Shown: positions 47,649-58,493 of the stretch, one piece after another
Numbering within the stretch: the stretch's first letter is position 1
How the letters are laid out: each line of letters starts with the position of its first letter
Assembly: GCA_020744425.1 (NCBI GenBank)
Contig: JAGMUV010000005.1
Location: forward strand, 1,736,001 to 1,800,000
Direction of reading: 5' to 3'
Origin: Dactylonectria macrodidyma
Taxonomy: Eukaryota; Ascomycota; Sordariomycetes; Hypocreales; Nectriaceae
Length of the DNA: 64,000 nt
Made by a program: the position numbers and the translations under genes
Notes under the pieces: generated by a model
Seen by the model: the letters and a program-made list of their open reading frames with translations, nothing else
What the model was told of the DNA's origin: nothing
The model's database searches: none

Positions 47649-49360
47649 AGGACTTGGAATTTTGTGGTTAGCATGAGACGATGGATCAAATTTAATAAGC
47701 CACATTCAGATTTTTTACTCAGTTAGGGGGACATGCTTTCTCAGCCCTGTTCTTGATAATGACACTATAGAAAGCGCTTGAAAGACAACCCTCCACAAAA
47801 TTGGTTAGCAAAAGCCACCTACACCACGCACCGATTTGTCTCTTTTCATTGAAACTGACAAACCCGTTTCTCCCGTACGTACCACGTAAGTGATAACTAA
47901 ATGATATTATAAGGTTAAACCAAAAAAGGCAAGCGTTCCACTAAAATAGTCTATAACAGTTAATTTATATCCTAATCTCACTTAGAGACAGTGGGTTAGC
48001 TGATGCTTTTGCGTTTTCTTTTCCCCTGAAATGTGTGTAGTCTGAAGGAAGATACGTATACGCTGGGCTTTGCGTGGAAGCATGAACGTTCGAAATGGTA
48101 GCTCAGCTTCGGTGGTTGCCGCTATGACCTCTTTAAGCAGATTCCCCGACCCGATCCAGAAACTGTTTGCCTTTGCCGAAAATCGATGGGAGTATCTCAG
48201 CGTCAATTGTCTAAGACAAAAACATTAGTGAGCAAGGATCTTCACCGTGTTCGAAATGGGGGTTGGGCTACTAGCTCACCGTAACGTGGCGGTGGCGCCC
48301 CTGGTGAGAGAGAGAGTACATACCAGGCTTACCCCTCTGTGGCTAGAGTCGAATCTACACCCCTGACATGCCCCTCCTTACTAAGATCATCTCTACCTCC
48401 TAACTGAGGTAGGTGTTGCCTATAGTCACGTGATATTGAGGTGGGTTTTTTTTTAACTCCTAATTAGTCAGAGAACCATCAGCCATTCTTGCCACGGCTT
48501 TCATCACGGGACGAACCTACATGCATACAATGGAATGATTTTGACCTTCAACGACGCACACACAAAAATTTGGAAAGCCCAATGAAATATCGTCACAACA
48601 TTGAGACCCAATTCCTCCCAGAGACAATTAGGAGCTATGCGCTGGAAGGCCATGACTCGATTCCTGGGCCATCCCAATGGTGTCGGTGAAGAGACATCCT
48701 CTGCCCAAGCCCAATCTGTAGTAGTCCAATGTGATGCTTGGTAAAGCTGCATATTGCTACACAATCATGATGAAATAGAAGAAACCCAACCTCCCCCCCA
48801 AAAAAAAAAATTTGTTGGGGGCGATGATCCCATTGTAAAGGAAAACTTGGAGGATCGCCAGCTGATCTGCGAGCTGGAGGCTGGAGGCTGGAAGGGGTCT
48901 GGAATTGGACTTGAGGTGACAAGAAGTATCAGCCGAGCCTCGGTCTCATCGTTTTCACGAAGTCGCACCATGTCGTGTTGAGACACTTCAAAATGCTTAG
49001 GAATTGAGTTCCATAGTTTCCACTTTCCACTTACTTCGATTTGGGCCGGCAAGGTGGGACGCGTCTCACACCGATCTCATACCAGATTTGTCAAAGATTC
49101 GCACTTGCTTCCTTACCATAACATGCCGGTCTTATGGATGCAGTCCCCACGGCTCAGTCTTCTGGTGTTGGTGGTTTACCCTCAGCTCCGACATTAAACG
49201 GTGTGGGTGTCACGCTAAGTCAGTGTAAGGATCTACCCTGAAGCCCAGCACTTCAACCCAGCGATGAATAGCGCACGAGTGTGGGAAAGCAGGGAAACCA
49301 TGAGCCTTGGTAACATTCGATACAGAGTGTATCTCGAGGATTAGGACTAACCGCACTTCT

Positions 49361-49396
49361 GCCATGGCCTGTTGCCGTGGCCTGCTGCCGTGGCAT
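49361..49396. repeat. Degenerate GCCGTGGCCTG repeats
   Basis: Four imperfect copies of a TG(C/T)CGTGGC-like unit lie in tandem within the gene-poor region. Seen directly; no function is implied. Confidence 0.6.
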
Positions 49397-50418
49397 GTTT
49401 GGTCTGCACCTACCCTTGAACCCGACCTGCGAGGCGGTTAGATAGTAGTAATAACAGAAACTAGAGATGCCGGCAGCCATGGGATGGTTCACCGACTGAA
49501 TGCCCCTGGTTCTGAAGGCCAATCGTGGCATGGCGGGTGAGTACCGGGAACTTTATTGCGTAGATGCCAGTAGCGTTCCACGCGTCGGGTCGATGAACCA
49601 GTGGATTTCGTCGCGTGCCGAGTTCGGATAACATGATTGTGCTAGTTGAAGGGACAGGATGATGGCCCCTTGTCCCCCTTATCAAGTGTTAGTGAAAAAC
49701 GGCCGATGAAAGATGAAGACGGAGAAGAAAGAATGGGTGAGCTCCGGGTGAGTTTCGGTATTCCCATCGTGGTCAATGTTGTGATTTTTACTCCCGCCGT
49801 CATTGATGTCGACGGGCTTCATATATATTCTTTCGCTCGTGTTGTCCAGACCCCATGTCGTTCGAGCCCCGGAAGCTGGAGTTGTAAGACTCATTGACCT
49901 TAGGTATTGGATCGAATACGGCCCCACTGCGGCGGTCTTCACCGACCACCGGCATGCCCCAACGTCCGCCTCACTTTCGAAGAAAGGTGCCATGAGAGCA
50001 AATGGCTATCCAGTGATGCCACAACGGGGTTGCTGATCGACGGCAGGTCCGGACCGCCTAGTTGCGCAGCGCTCCCCCCGAATGTGCTAATTAGCTGCCG
50101 ATTGCAACTAATTACAACAAACTCACAGATCCCAACAAATTGCACATGTATTACGGAGGACGACAACCAAGGAGCGTCTCCCGAGACTCGCCGCTTTTGT
50201 AAATGCCGGACAAAAATACGCCCCCGTGTGGCATGGGCGCGGGAGGCTGATGGTTGTTGCTTCTCTGCCAAGCCTGCTTGCCTGTTTGTTTGATAAGACG
50301 TGATGCCTCTCGTAAGGGACGTGGGTTGGCCGTTGACTAGCCAAAAGCCCACCCGCAACTCGAGAATGAAGCATCCGCATGCACATTTGGTGGCTTCGTT
50401 ACTTCGTCGTCCCGGTGT

Positions 50419-50437
50419 GGGGGGGGGGGCGGGGGGG
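50419..50437. repeat. G-run (11 G, C, 7 G)
   Basis: Eleven G residues, one C, then seven more G, with further GG pairs just downstream. It could form a quadruplex on the plus strand. Runs of this length are also prone to sequencing and assembly errors. Confidence 0.85.
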
Positions 50438-51087
50438 CGTGGAGGACTTGGTGGTGGACATGTACGGAGTATGCCTTCAGTAGTTGCATGGTACACGCTG
50501 CAATGGACGGCTAGTCCTTCCCAGGTAATCAGCCACCCAGGTCACGTTGGGATTTGGGCTGCGTCGCCTAGCTTCTAGTAGGCTGGCTCAGGGTTGGGGC
50601 TTATTTGCCCTTCTTTCGGGGGCTGCATTGACGTGACAAGACATCGAACACAAGGATCACCTCAAGTCGTTTTCGGGGCTGGGGGCATCTCCAATCGCGC
50701 TAATGGCTCCAATACATTGCTTGCTGGGGTGCCATCTGCTCCGTTCGAATCATGCTAATAAGGGAGTTTGAACACGCCGTGCCCTTGTCTCGGAGCGGGT
50801 TGTCTCGAAACTCTCATTAACTGATTTGGTAAGTAGCTGGGTTGTGCAAGGTATGTACTGTGCGGTAAGTTGACCGCCCCAATGGATCGATTGAGTAACC
50901 ATGGTCGGTCAATCGTCGCCTCGTCAGAGGTCGTTTTCTCGTGCGCGAACCACACACCCGCATCCCAAAACTTTTCTGGCCGAAATTCGCAGAGACAATT
51001 GGATCGCGACTCGAGAATCACGGCGCCGGGACACGTTTTGCTGCTCGAGACGACGCGGGAGCGCCCGGGATCTTGACACCACCCTCA

Positions 51088-51631
51088 ATGGACCGAATTG
51101 GAGGTCACGCGGTCGCGGAGCGGTCGAATTTGCCAACGGCGAGCCGAGGCGGCCACAACACTGGGTACTGGAGATGTTCAAGGGAACCCGATATATGGCC
51201 CGACGGTTCCCGTAAGGAGGCCCAAGAACCGCCTCCTTTGCCTTCTCCTCCGCCTCTTGTTCGCCTTGATATCTGTCCTGTGCCATCAGCAACCTTCGCA
51301 GCACCGCCCCCTCCACTTCTACCAGTGCCCATTCACGAGCTCCCGCCCCGCCGCAAGGTGGTTTGGATTTGGATATGCGTATGTATTCATGCCCAACGCA
51401 TTCTCTCTATACATACGCTTACAATCCCGCCAGTGTTGTTGCGGGCATGGAGGAATGAAAGTCAGTGTCGATCCTTGCCCGCACTGTGGAATTCCTCGCT
51501 GCCCCAACTGCAACACCCAACGGTTCCATATACGTGGCTCAAACGGGCTTCCCCCACCAGAAGACGAGGACGATTTTCAAGATTGGTTTTGGCGTTTGGT
51601 GTTCAAAAGTAGGTGGGTTTCCCGGGGTTAG
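51088..51631 (+). CDS. Small Cys-rich (zinc-ribbon-like) fungal protein
   Basis: Two exons, 51088-51378 and 51434-51631, give 162 residues. The 55-bp intron (gtatgt...gccag) joins VVWIWIC to CCCGHGGM. A Pro-rich region (EPPPLPSPPPL, APPPPLLPVP) precedes a compact module VVWIWICCCCGHGGM...CPHCGIPRCPNC. This has paired cysteines like a zinc ribbon and resembles small fungal proteins with a W-x-CCxCGHGPM...CxxCGHxRCxxC pattern that I recall but cannot name. The acidic tail (PPPEDEDDFQDWFW) is followed by the stop at 51629-51631; AAAAGTAGGT just before it could be a splice donor, so the 3' end is uncertain. The start is the in-frame ATG at 51088, and an earlier one exists at 50941. Function is unknown. 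Confidence 0.55.
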
Positions 51632-51830
51632 GGGGCGCGAAGATGAGATGAGCTGTTGAGGGATGCAACGATGTATTGAGGATAGGGAAAATTGCATCAT
51701 TTGCCATGAACTTCAAAAGATGGTTCCGAAAGACTGTGACGGGTGTGGTTGGGGTGATGATGATGCATATTGTTAAAGGCTGGCTTGGACTGACCTTGAA
51801 AGTTAGATCCTCCAGATCTCGCCACATCCA

Positions 51831-54023
51831 ATGTTTCAACCGAGCCAGGATGCGCGCCAAACCGAGAGACGCCAGGAAGGGCCGAGCCTTGTCGTGCAAC
51901 GGCTAGTCACCTTGATCGACAAGCCCCAGCCTGATCCGTGGATGGCTGCGTACTCGCCCACGACCGACATAAGAAGAAAAGACTTGGATCACGCCTCGTT
52001 CGAAGGAACGGTGCTGAATGACGAGCAAAAAAAAGAACCGTCGTTCAGTTACATACGATCGTACATATTGCCGTATTCACGTTCCCGACGCTGGGAGCGT
52101 GTGGTGCGGTTACTCGAATATTTCTGCAAGGGAGCAGATGTCTCTCTCGACCACTTTGTCACTTATCAGTTACCCGGCCAAAGCGACCAGCACCAGGCCA
52201 CGGCATGGGTATCAGATCGGAATGAGATCAACCAGAGCTCGAGTGCGCCATCGAACTTCGAAAGGGTTCTCTCTGCCCCCGAGTTATATAAAGTGTTGCA
52301 GCAGAAAGTATGTGGAATGGCTTTCTCGCCAAACAGAGACCTCGTCTTGAGAGAGAGCCACGGCTGCTAACACCCGAGCCATCTAGAAGCTTTTACGAGA
52401 GGAACCCGCAAATAATACTGCAATCTGTCGCGCACTTCGAATGTACGTTTTGAGGCTCCCTCCCTTCGGCGCGAAAACTAACATGATCTTAAGATATATC
52501 AACCATGCGAATGGACTCTGTATCTTAGGCTTGATCAAGACTGCACCGTTGTGGCAGGCCCAAGGCTTCCGGGAACTCCTATCATATTACGTCCTAACAC
52601 CCAAGCCACGCATCCGTGTTTACCAGTCTGTAGGTAATGACCTTGCTCAAATCGTGGCTATAAGAGTTTGATGTTAACTGATTGTTTTCAAGTCATGGTG
52701 GAATGGGTGTTTCATCATGCATTTCAATATTCCCTTCCACGCCATCAGCAACAGTGATCGAAAAGATACTCGGACCATTAGAGATAAAGGAGAGCTCCGG
52801 CATCGTTTCGATCTTTCCTTCCTGGATCCTAGCAATTCAACGGATGTGAGGACTGGGGACCGACCTGGGTCTATCGGCCCGGCATTTCTTCATCAAGTCA
52901 CTTGTTCATTCATGTTGACTGGGCGAAGCGAGTCGGATTGGACTGCTGTCTGCCTCAACGAGGACTCGTTTGATGACCAACAGAAGCTGAATACGGATGA
53001 CGAATTGGAGACGGATGGGCTGGGGCCAGATGGTGAAGTCGACCCGATCCTCGATGAGCCTTCTTTGAATGGCGTTCATCTACCACGACCATACGGCCTA
53101 GCATTTCTCGCTAACCAATTTGTTACTGTGGTGGAACACCAATGGGATATTGAACATCAGTTTGGTGAGAGTCTGGAGCGCAATGTAAGTCATTTCCGAC
53201 TCTGAATCAAAGCACCAGTAGAAAACTGGACTAGCACCCTATGTGCTGGTAAGGTTGAACTTAGTTCTGACATTTTTTAGTCACCGGATAGTGTTGGAGA
53301 ACTACCTGGACAACTTTCGGCAAAGGACATCAAACAGTGGACGAGACAGTCTGTGAACCGCCTGGAGATGGTACGAAACTCCATTTCCATACTAGTAGGC
53401 GAATTAGACAGGTTCCTGGAACTGCAGGTTATATTCGGGCAAGACGATATCCCACGAGGTCCACTATTCCAGTCTTTGGTGGACGACGGACTGGCGATGA
53501 AGTCACTGAAGAGTCTGCGCGAGTCACGAACTGATCTCGAGGGTGTTGAGCGAGCGCTTGAGCAACTTCAGGTGAGGTTTGAGAGAATCCAATCCGAGGT
53601 AAGAAAACACACCAATGCTGAGGACAAGCGCATTCAAGCTTAACCCATATGACAACAATTGAGCTAACTCGCATCTGCAGCGACGGGATGAAACTGCAGA
53701 AGCGCAACATGAGCTCGCGGAGAAGATTGGTACGTTGACCCGCGTCAGTATCATTCTGTCGCTCATTACACTTGTAAGTCGAGCTACCCACCTACCTATT
53801 CTGGCTCAGTATCACTTGGAAACTAATGGAGCCAATTTAGCTTGTGGGAGTCCTGGCTATTGCAGCGCAACTGTATGGCAATGCGGGGAAGACCATCATT
53901 GTGGTCCTAATCATCCTCGTTGCCTGCCTCGCCATCACTTCAATGACAGTTATGCTTCTGGGAAGGCGTTTCCCCGGTTTCGTGGGAATCTGGCCGTGGG
54001 TACGGCGGGAAGAATCGGGATGA
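51831..54023 (+). CDS. Fungal protein of unknown function with two C-terminal membrane helices
   Basis: Seven exons, 51831-52307, 52387-52442, 52494-52629, 52693-53184, 53281-53598, 53681-53773 and 53841-54023, give 584 residues, all joins in frame. An N-terminal helical region (RWERVVRLLEYFCKGADVSLD) is followed by INHANGLCILGLIKTAPLWQAQGFRE and a beta-rich block (SWWNGCFIMHFNIPFHAI, then TCSFMLTGRSESDWTAVCL). A coiled-coil-like stretch lies at about 430-515. Two hydrophobic helices (about 515-537 and 541-565) end in GRRFPGFVGIWPW. I recall multi-copy fungal hypothetical proteins of this layout but no function. It has no CorA GMN signature. It lies 200 bp downstream of the small Cys-rich gene on the same strand. 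The first exon's start is not firmly set. Confidence 0.65.
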
Positions 54024-54933
54024 CTCCCAACCGACATCGCAGAACAACTCGCCAGAATCACAGAGGTTCACCGAGAATGGTCACGGGGCGGTGACGGCAG
54101 GTGACCTCTTGCATGAGAAGAGGCAACCGCGCCAGCGAAGAGCACTATGCATGCAGCTTAATGCAACGCAATGCAGCAAGACCGCATTCCACGAGACCTG
54201 GATGGGGCATGCCGAAACTCTGTGGACTCCGAGAGGGTTGCCGGACTGCATCGTGACTGCGTCCAGATTGCATGAGCCGAGCCGACGGGCGGAAGGCAGA
54301 TCGACACTTTGTTGGCCAAGATGTTTGGGGAGAAAGTCGGTCGCACTTGGGACGGGACGGCGGGAACTACGACATGGTATGACGCATCGCGGAATAGCGC
54401 TCGCTCTGGGTGCCCAAAGTGCAACAGTGCAAAGGTTTGAGACTCTATCTGCGGCTATCTATGGGTCGACATTTCGGCGTGCTCTGGCGTCGCGGCTGAG
54501 TCGCACCTGTGATAGGAAAGGCCGCCAACCAATGGCTTACGCTCGCCCTGCCAAACGCCCTACTACGTACCATCGCAGCCTGGCACAGCTGGGCACAGCC
54601 AAACGAATTATGCCACGCAACCAGCTGCTTAGGCGGCGCCCGAATCGCAAGGTTGCTCACTCCCGCGAAATCAAGGCGTGCGCATCAATCATCAGGCTCT
54701 GCGTGTTCTGGGCTCTGGGCTCTGGGCTCTGCCCTGTGACGCATCGACTAACGCATCGCTATTACCCGCTTGCTGCCCGACTGCCCGGCCTGGCCAACTC
54801 CACTCCTGTTATACTCATATTGAGTGGCCGCCCTCAACTCTCATCGCAGACGCCGTCACGAGGCAACCAAATATTGTCCTAGTCTGTGTATTTCCAATCC
54901 GACAACCACCTATCACCTCACTTCATCGCCGTC
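54024..54933. other. Intergenic region and promoter of the ArgRS-like gene
   Basis: No supported gene. A 263-residue frame (54091-54882) is Arg/Leu/Ser-rich without features. A TCTGGGC repeat lies at 54707-54731. Confidence 0.5.
54707..54731. repeat. TCTGGGC heptamer repeat, 3.5 copies
   Basis: Perfect tandem TCTGGGC units about 205 bp upstream of the ArgRS-like gene. Seen directly. Confidence 0.85.
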
Positions 54934-56898
54934 ATGGCGACATGTACCGTCAACGGTCTCCAGGACTTGCTTGGGAAGGCGGGGCTGGACACGCCTGTAC
55001 CGGACTTCCCCGGAAGCGACATTGTGCACAATCCACAGGACATCTTCCGTGCCTACCTGGCCGACACGTTGCAGAAGCTGGTGGAAGTCGACAAGGCCGT
55101 CGCATACGATGCCATCCAGCCCTCGAACATGACGGGAATGGGAGACCTTGTTATCGTGTCACCGAGGCTTAGACTCAAGGATATCAAGCCCAAAGATCTA
55201 GTCTCAGATCTCGCTCATAGAGTACGATCGCTGAGCTCGTGCAGGAAGGCATCGTCAGCACTAACACATGTCCTCTCTGACTAGCTGCCTCGCTCGCCGC
55301 CTTTCGCATGCCCTATCCCCGACGGAATTCATCTTCGCGTCCTGTCGTCGCCTAACACTCTGTCGCGGCTCCTACTGCCATACGTTCACGATCGGGGGTC
55401 GTCATATGGGTACGATGCGTCTGTTGGATTGGTCGATGCGGACAAGGCCGAAGGCCCCAGGAAGAAGGTGATTGTGGAATTCTCATCGCCTAACATGGCC
55501 AGCGAGTTCCAAGTTTCCCATCTGCGCAGCGCCCTCATTGGCGCGTATGTTGCTAACATCCATGCCGGTATGGGATGGGATGTTGTCAAGATGAACTATC
55601 TGGGAGATTGGGGGAAACAGATCGGCCTCCTCGCAGCGGGATGGCAGAGGTTTGGATCTGAGGAGGAGTTCCAGAAAGCCCCTCTCCAACATCTGCTTCA
55701 AGTGAACCACAAGATCGAAGAGCTTTTCAAGCCGGAACAGGAGGAATGTAAGACAGCTAAGGCCGAAGGCAAGGACGCTACCGAAATTGAGTCCCGTGGC
55801 CTGTACGCCGAAAGAGATGTGTTCTTCAAGAAGATGGAAGACAAGGATCCAGAGGCAATTGCCCTGTGGCAACGGTTCCGCGATGCGACTGTGGAGGATT
55901 ACAAGACATCGTACGCGCGACTTGGTATTCAGTTTGACGAATATTCGGGCGAGTCCCAGGTCAGCGCCGAATCCATCCAAGAGATTGAGGCGGCACTGAA
56001 AGAGAAGGGTGTGTACGAGGAGCATGAGGGCGCGTGGAGAATCGACTTTGCAAACCATGACGCCAAGGGTCTGTCCACCGCCGTGGTGCGATACAGAAAC
56101 GGGACGACATCGTATCTTCTGCGAGACCTTGCGGCCGTGTTGGACAGGTACAAGGCTCACTCATTCGACAAGATGATCTATGTCGTGGCAATGGAACAGG
56201 AAATGCACTTCCACAGAGTCACCAAGACTCTCGAGTTGATTGGTCGAAAGGATCTGGCCGAGAAGATTCAGCATGTCCCCTTTGCAAAGATCACTGGCCT
56301 TCTGGACCAGTTCAAGCATGCTCAACTGTTGAGCGACTACATTGATGGTTGCCGATCGGTCATGCAAGCTGGGATGCCTGAGGACGCGGAAGACCCAGTC
56401 TTTGTTACTAAGACTGATCAGTCACTGGAATCAGTTGGGCTCTCTGGTCTGTTCATCCAGGATCTGAACCACAAGAGAACAACATCCTATGCCTGCGACG
56501 CTAAGATCATGACCGCCTTTGAAGGCGAGACTGGAGCAGCAATTCAAAATTGCTATGCACGGCTTCTCACCACTCTTGACGGAAAGACCGATGACATTGA
56601 CTACGGGAGCTTGGACTACTCTCAACTGGAAACAGAAGATTACTCCGAGGTCCTCCGTATCATGGCACAGTTTCCGGACACAACATATGCATCATTCAAG
56701 ACATTGGAGCCGACCGCAGTCATCATTTACCTTGGGCGGTTGGTTGATCAAGTCATGGTCACTCTCGATGATGACGATGAACAGGACTGGACCGATCGTG
56801 AGGGGGCAATGAAAGCCAGAATGGCCCTCTATGAGAATGCTAGGCAGGTCCTGGAGAATGGGTTGAGGATGCTGGGACTATCTCCCTGGAGCGGTTAA
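54934..56898 (+). CDS. Arginyl-tRNA synthetase paralogue lacking ATP-binding motifs
   Basis: Two exons, 54934-55221 and 55285-56898, give 633 residues, full length for a eukaryotic ArgRS. The Add-1-like N-terminus ends PIPDGIHLRVLSSPNTL. In the class I core the arginine-pocket residues known from yeast ArgRS appear kept: Glu161 and Asn166 (EFSSPN), Tyr373 and Asp377 (YLLRD), Gln401. The DNA also shows MNYLGDWGKQIGLL and the anticodon-domain end ENGLRMLGLSPW. But the HIGH element (normally KPFHxGH) reads SEFQVSH at 169-175, and the MSTRKG loop reads GLLDQFK near 434-440. Both are needed for ATP binding in this family. The frame is intact, so it looks like a neofunctionalised paralogue rather than a pseudogene. 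Activity and role are unknown. No targeting signal is seen. Confidence 0.88.
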
Positions 56899-57791
56899 AC
56901 TATGCGGCTCCGCGTTGTACTTTAGCTCCTTTGCCGACACACAGACACACTTCGTTCATGATTTACTTGGTAATTTTGGTTTGGGCTAGGATTGCACTTC
57001 CCGATATCGCCCTTTGAAGAGTCCAGCGGAAAGCATCGTTTTGACATTTAGGCCTGCGGGCGTTTTGACCTTTGGGGTGGACGATTGAAGAGTATGGATT
57101 ATCAGGACCACCCAGAATAACCTAGCAAGGAGCGAGGACCAGCCATTCTGGAAGAATGACATACAGCCAGCGATTCCAGCAACCGTCGCGCTTCTAGCTG
57201 CGAGCGCAACATAAAGAAACTCCAGAATAAAATATTTATCTCTACATATTACGAATCAAGGACTGAATTATGAAACCATATTGCTTATAAAGCCGGCATA
57301 ATTCGCGCTTCAAACCATTGGAGTTTCGTGACTTACGTGAAGCCGTTGAATGCCGAGTTTGTCTGTTCCACCAATTCTCGGGCGGCCATGTTATGCGTGT
57401 CTTTAGATGACATATTGAAGGTGGCACCATTTGAGAGGCAGGCTTCAAGCGCGAAAAAGATAAAACATGCCTGTTACTAAGAAAAAGCACATAAAACCCT
57501 GGGCATGCCCAAACGCCGCTGCATCAAGGTCGAAAAGCGGCATGTAGATGTGACAAGTCTGTCGCTGTAATAAGACACATGCGGGCAGTAGCGGTTTAGA
57601 AAGGCCCCTACGGAATCGGATCAACTTGGCCATATTGAGGACGCTGTCGTGACAATTCACGAACCGTCCCGAACCGAGTCTTTCTCTACTAATCATCACT
57701 AGCCTATATCCCTACTTGGAGATTCGTAGGCATCACTTACCATCTCGACTGTTGTTCACCCAGGCCACACTCAGCCAAGAATCAGACAAAG
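56899..57791. other. Intergenic region after the ArgRS-like gene
   Basis: No gene is seen. Short minus-strand frames (57242-57699) lack features. Confidence 0.55.
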
Positions 57792-58335
57792 ATGGCTTTA
57801 GCTGCCCCGCAAGATACCCCGCCGTGGTGGACGGCCTTCCCCGAGGCTCAGTCGACGTGCCCGCGAGTCGAAGCCTCTGAAGTCGCGGCTCTTCTTGAGG
57901 AAACCGCAAAGGCAGCACCGCAGGCAACTAGGACTTTCTTGCTGGTGGATGTTCGTCGTACGGACTGGGAGGGTGGCACTGTTGCGACCTCGATCAACCT
58001 CCCCGCGCATACATTCTACCAGACCCGGCATGTCATCTATCAGCTCTGCAAGCAGGCGGGCATTCAAAGAATCATCTTCTACTGCGGTGAGTACCGGCTT
58101 CCCATTCACTGGATAGCCTGGAAAGCCCTGCTGACAACTCTCGTGGAAAATAGGAAGCTGTGGCAGCAGAGGCCCACGTTGCGCTGGGTGGATGCAAGAC
58201 TTCCTCAATCAGGTGGGCGAGACCAACATCAAAGCTGAGATCCTTGCCGGCGGCATCAAGGGATGGCAAAAGACGTACGGAGGAAAGTGGATGGATTCGT
58301 ATGATGAGAAAGTCTGGGCAGAACAGAGCAAATAG
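57792..58335 (+). CDS. Rhodanese/Cdc25-fold protein (Acr2-like C-X5-R)
   Basis: Two exons, 57792-58086 and 58154-58335, give 158 residues. The single rhodanese domain shows FLLVDVRRTDWEGGTVATSINLPA (CH2A-type) and IIFYCGSCGSRGPRCAGW. The catalytic loop is Cys98-Gly-Ser-Cys-Gly-Ser-Arg104, a seven-residue C-X5-R loop as in Cdc25 phosphatases and Acr2-type arsenate reductases, not the six-residue loop of sulfurtransferases. The C-terminal LAGGIKGWQKTYG is standard. The intron falls inside the active-site loop. The likely function is a phosphatase or arsenate reductase; which one cannot be told. It converges with SmG, leaving about 160 bp between stops. Confidence 0.85.
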
Positions 58336-58493
58336 GATGTAGTCGGGGCTGGACTGAGGGTATTCCCTTTCTTGGTATCTAGTAAGATAAACCTGAACGA
58401 ATCGTCTCTTGGACATGTCTCAATTTTGACCGCAAACGCCAAGCAAGCATCTCAGAGTTTTCCATCCTTCTCCCGTCCCGTCGTCGCCGCCGT

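Larger units (their letters stand above)
47649..51087. other. Long gene-poor region
   Basis: No gene is supported across 3.4 kb. A clearly AT-rich patch at about 47860-47990 (many TTA/TAA and TATA tetramers) looks like mutated relic DNA. Other contents are GA repeats near 48305-48315, a GTCACGTGAT motif at 48425-48434, degenerate GCCGTGGC repeats at 49361-49396 and a long G-run at 50419-50437. A 185-residue minus frame at 49939-50496 is Pro-rich at its start and has no domain. Decayed mobile DNA is the likeliest reading. Confidence 0.45.

Noticed and set aside
48340..48365. TCTAGAGTCGAATCTAC-like T-arm, possible tRNA
   Set aside because: The loop is six bases and the stem only four pairs; no matching D-arm or acceptor stem on either strand.
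49939..50496. 185-residue minus frame in the gene-poor region
   Set aside because: Pro-rich from the G-run, no domain, no splice support.
53281..54023. CorA-type magnesium transporter for the two-helix C-terminus
   Set aside because: No GMN signature between the helices and the helix spacing differs.
54091..54882. 263-residue frame upstream of the ArgRS-like gene
   Set aside because: Arg/Leu/Ser-rich with no motif; lies in the promoter and ends within the leader.
54934..56898. Calling this an ordinary cytosolic arginyl-tRNA synthetase
   Set aside because: Both the HIGH and the KMSK-type elements are missing, so aminoacylation by the normal route is unlikely.
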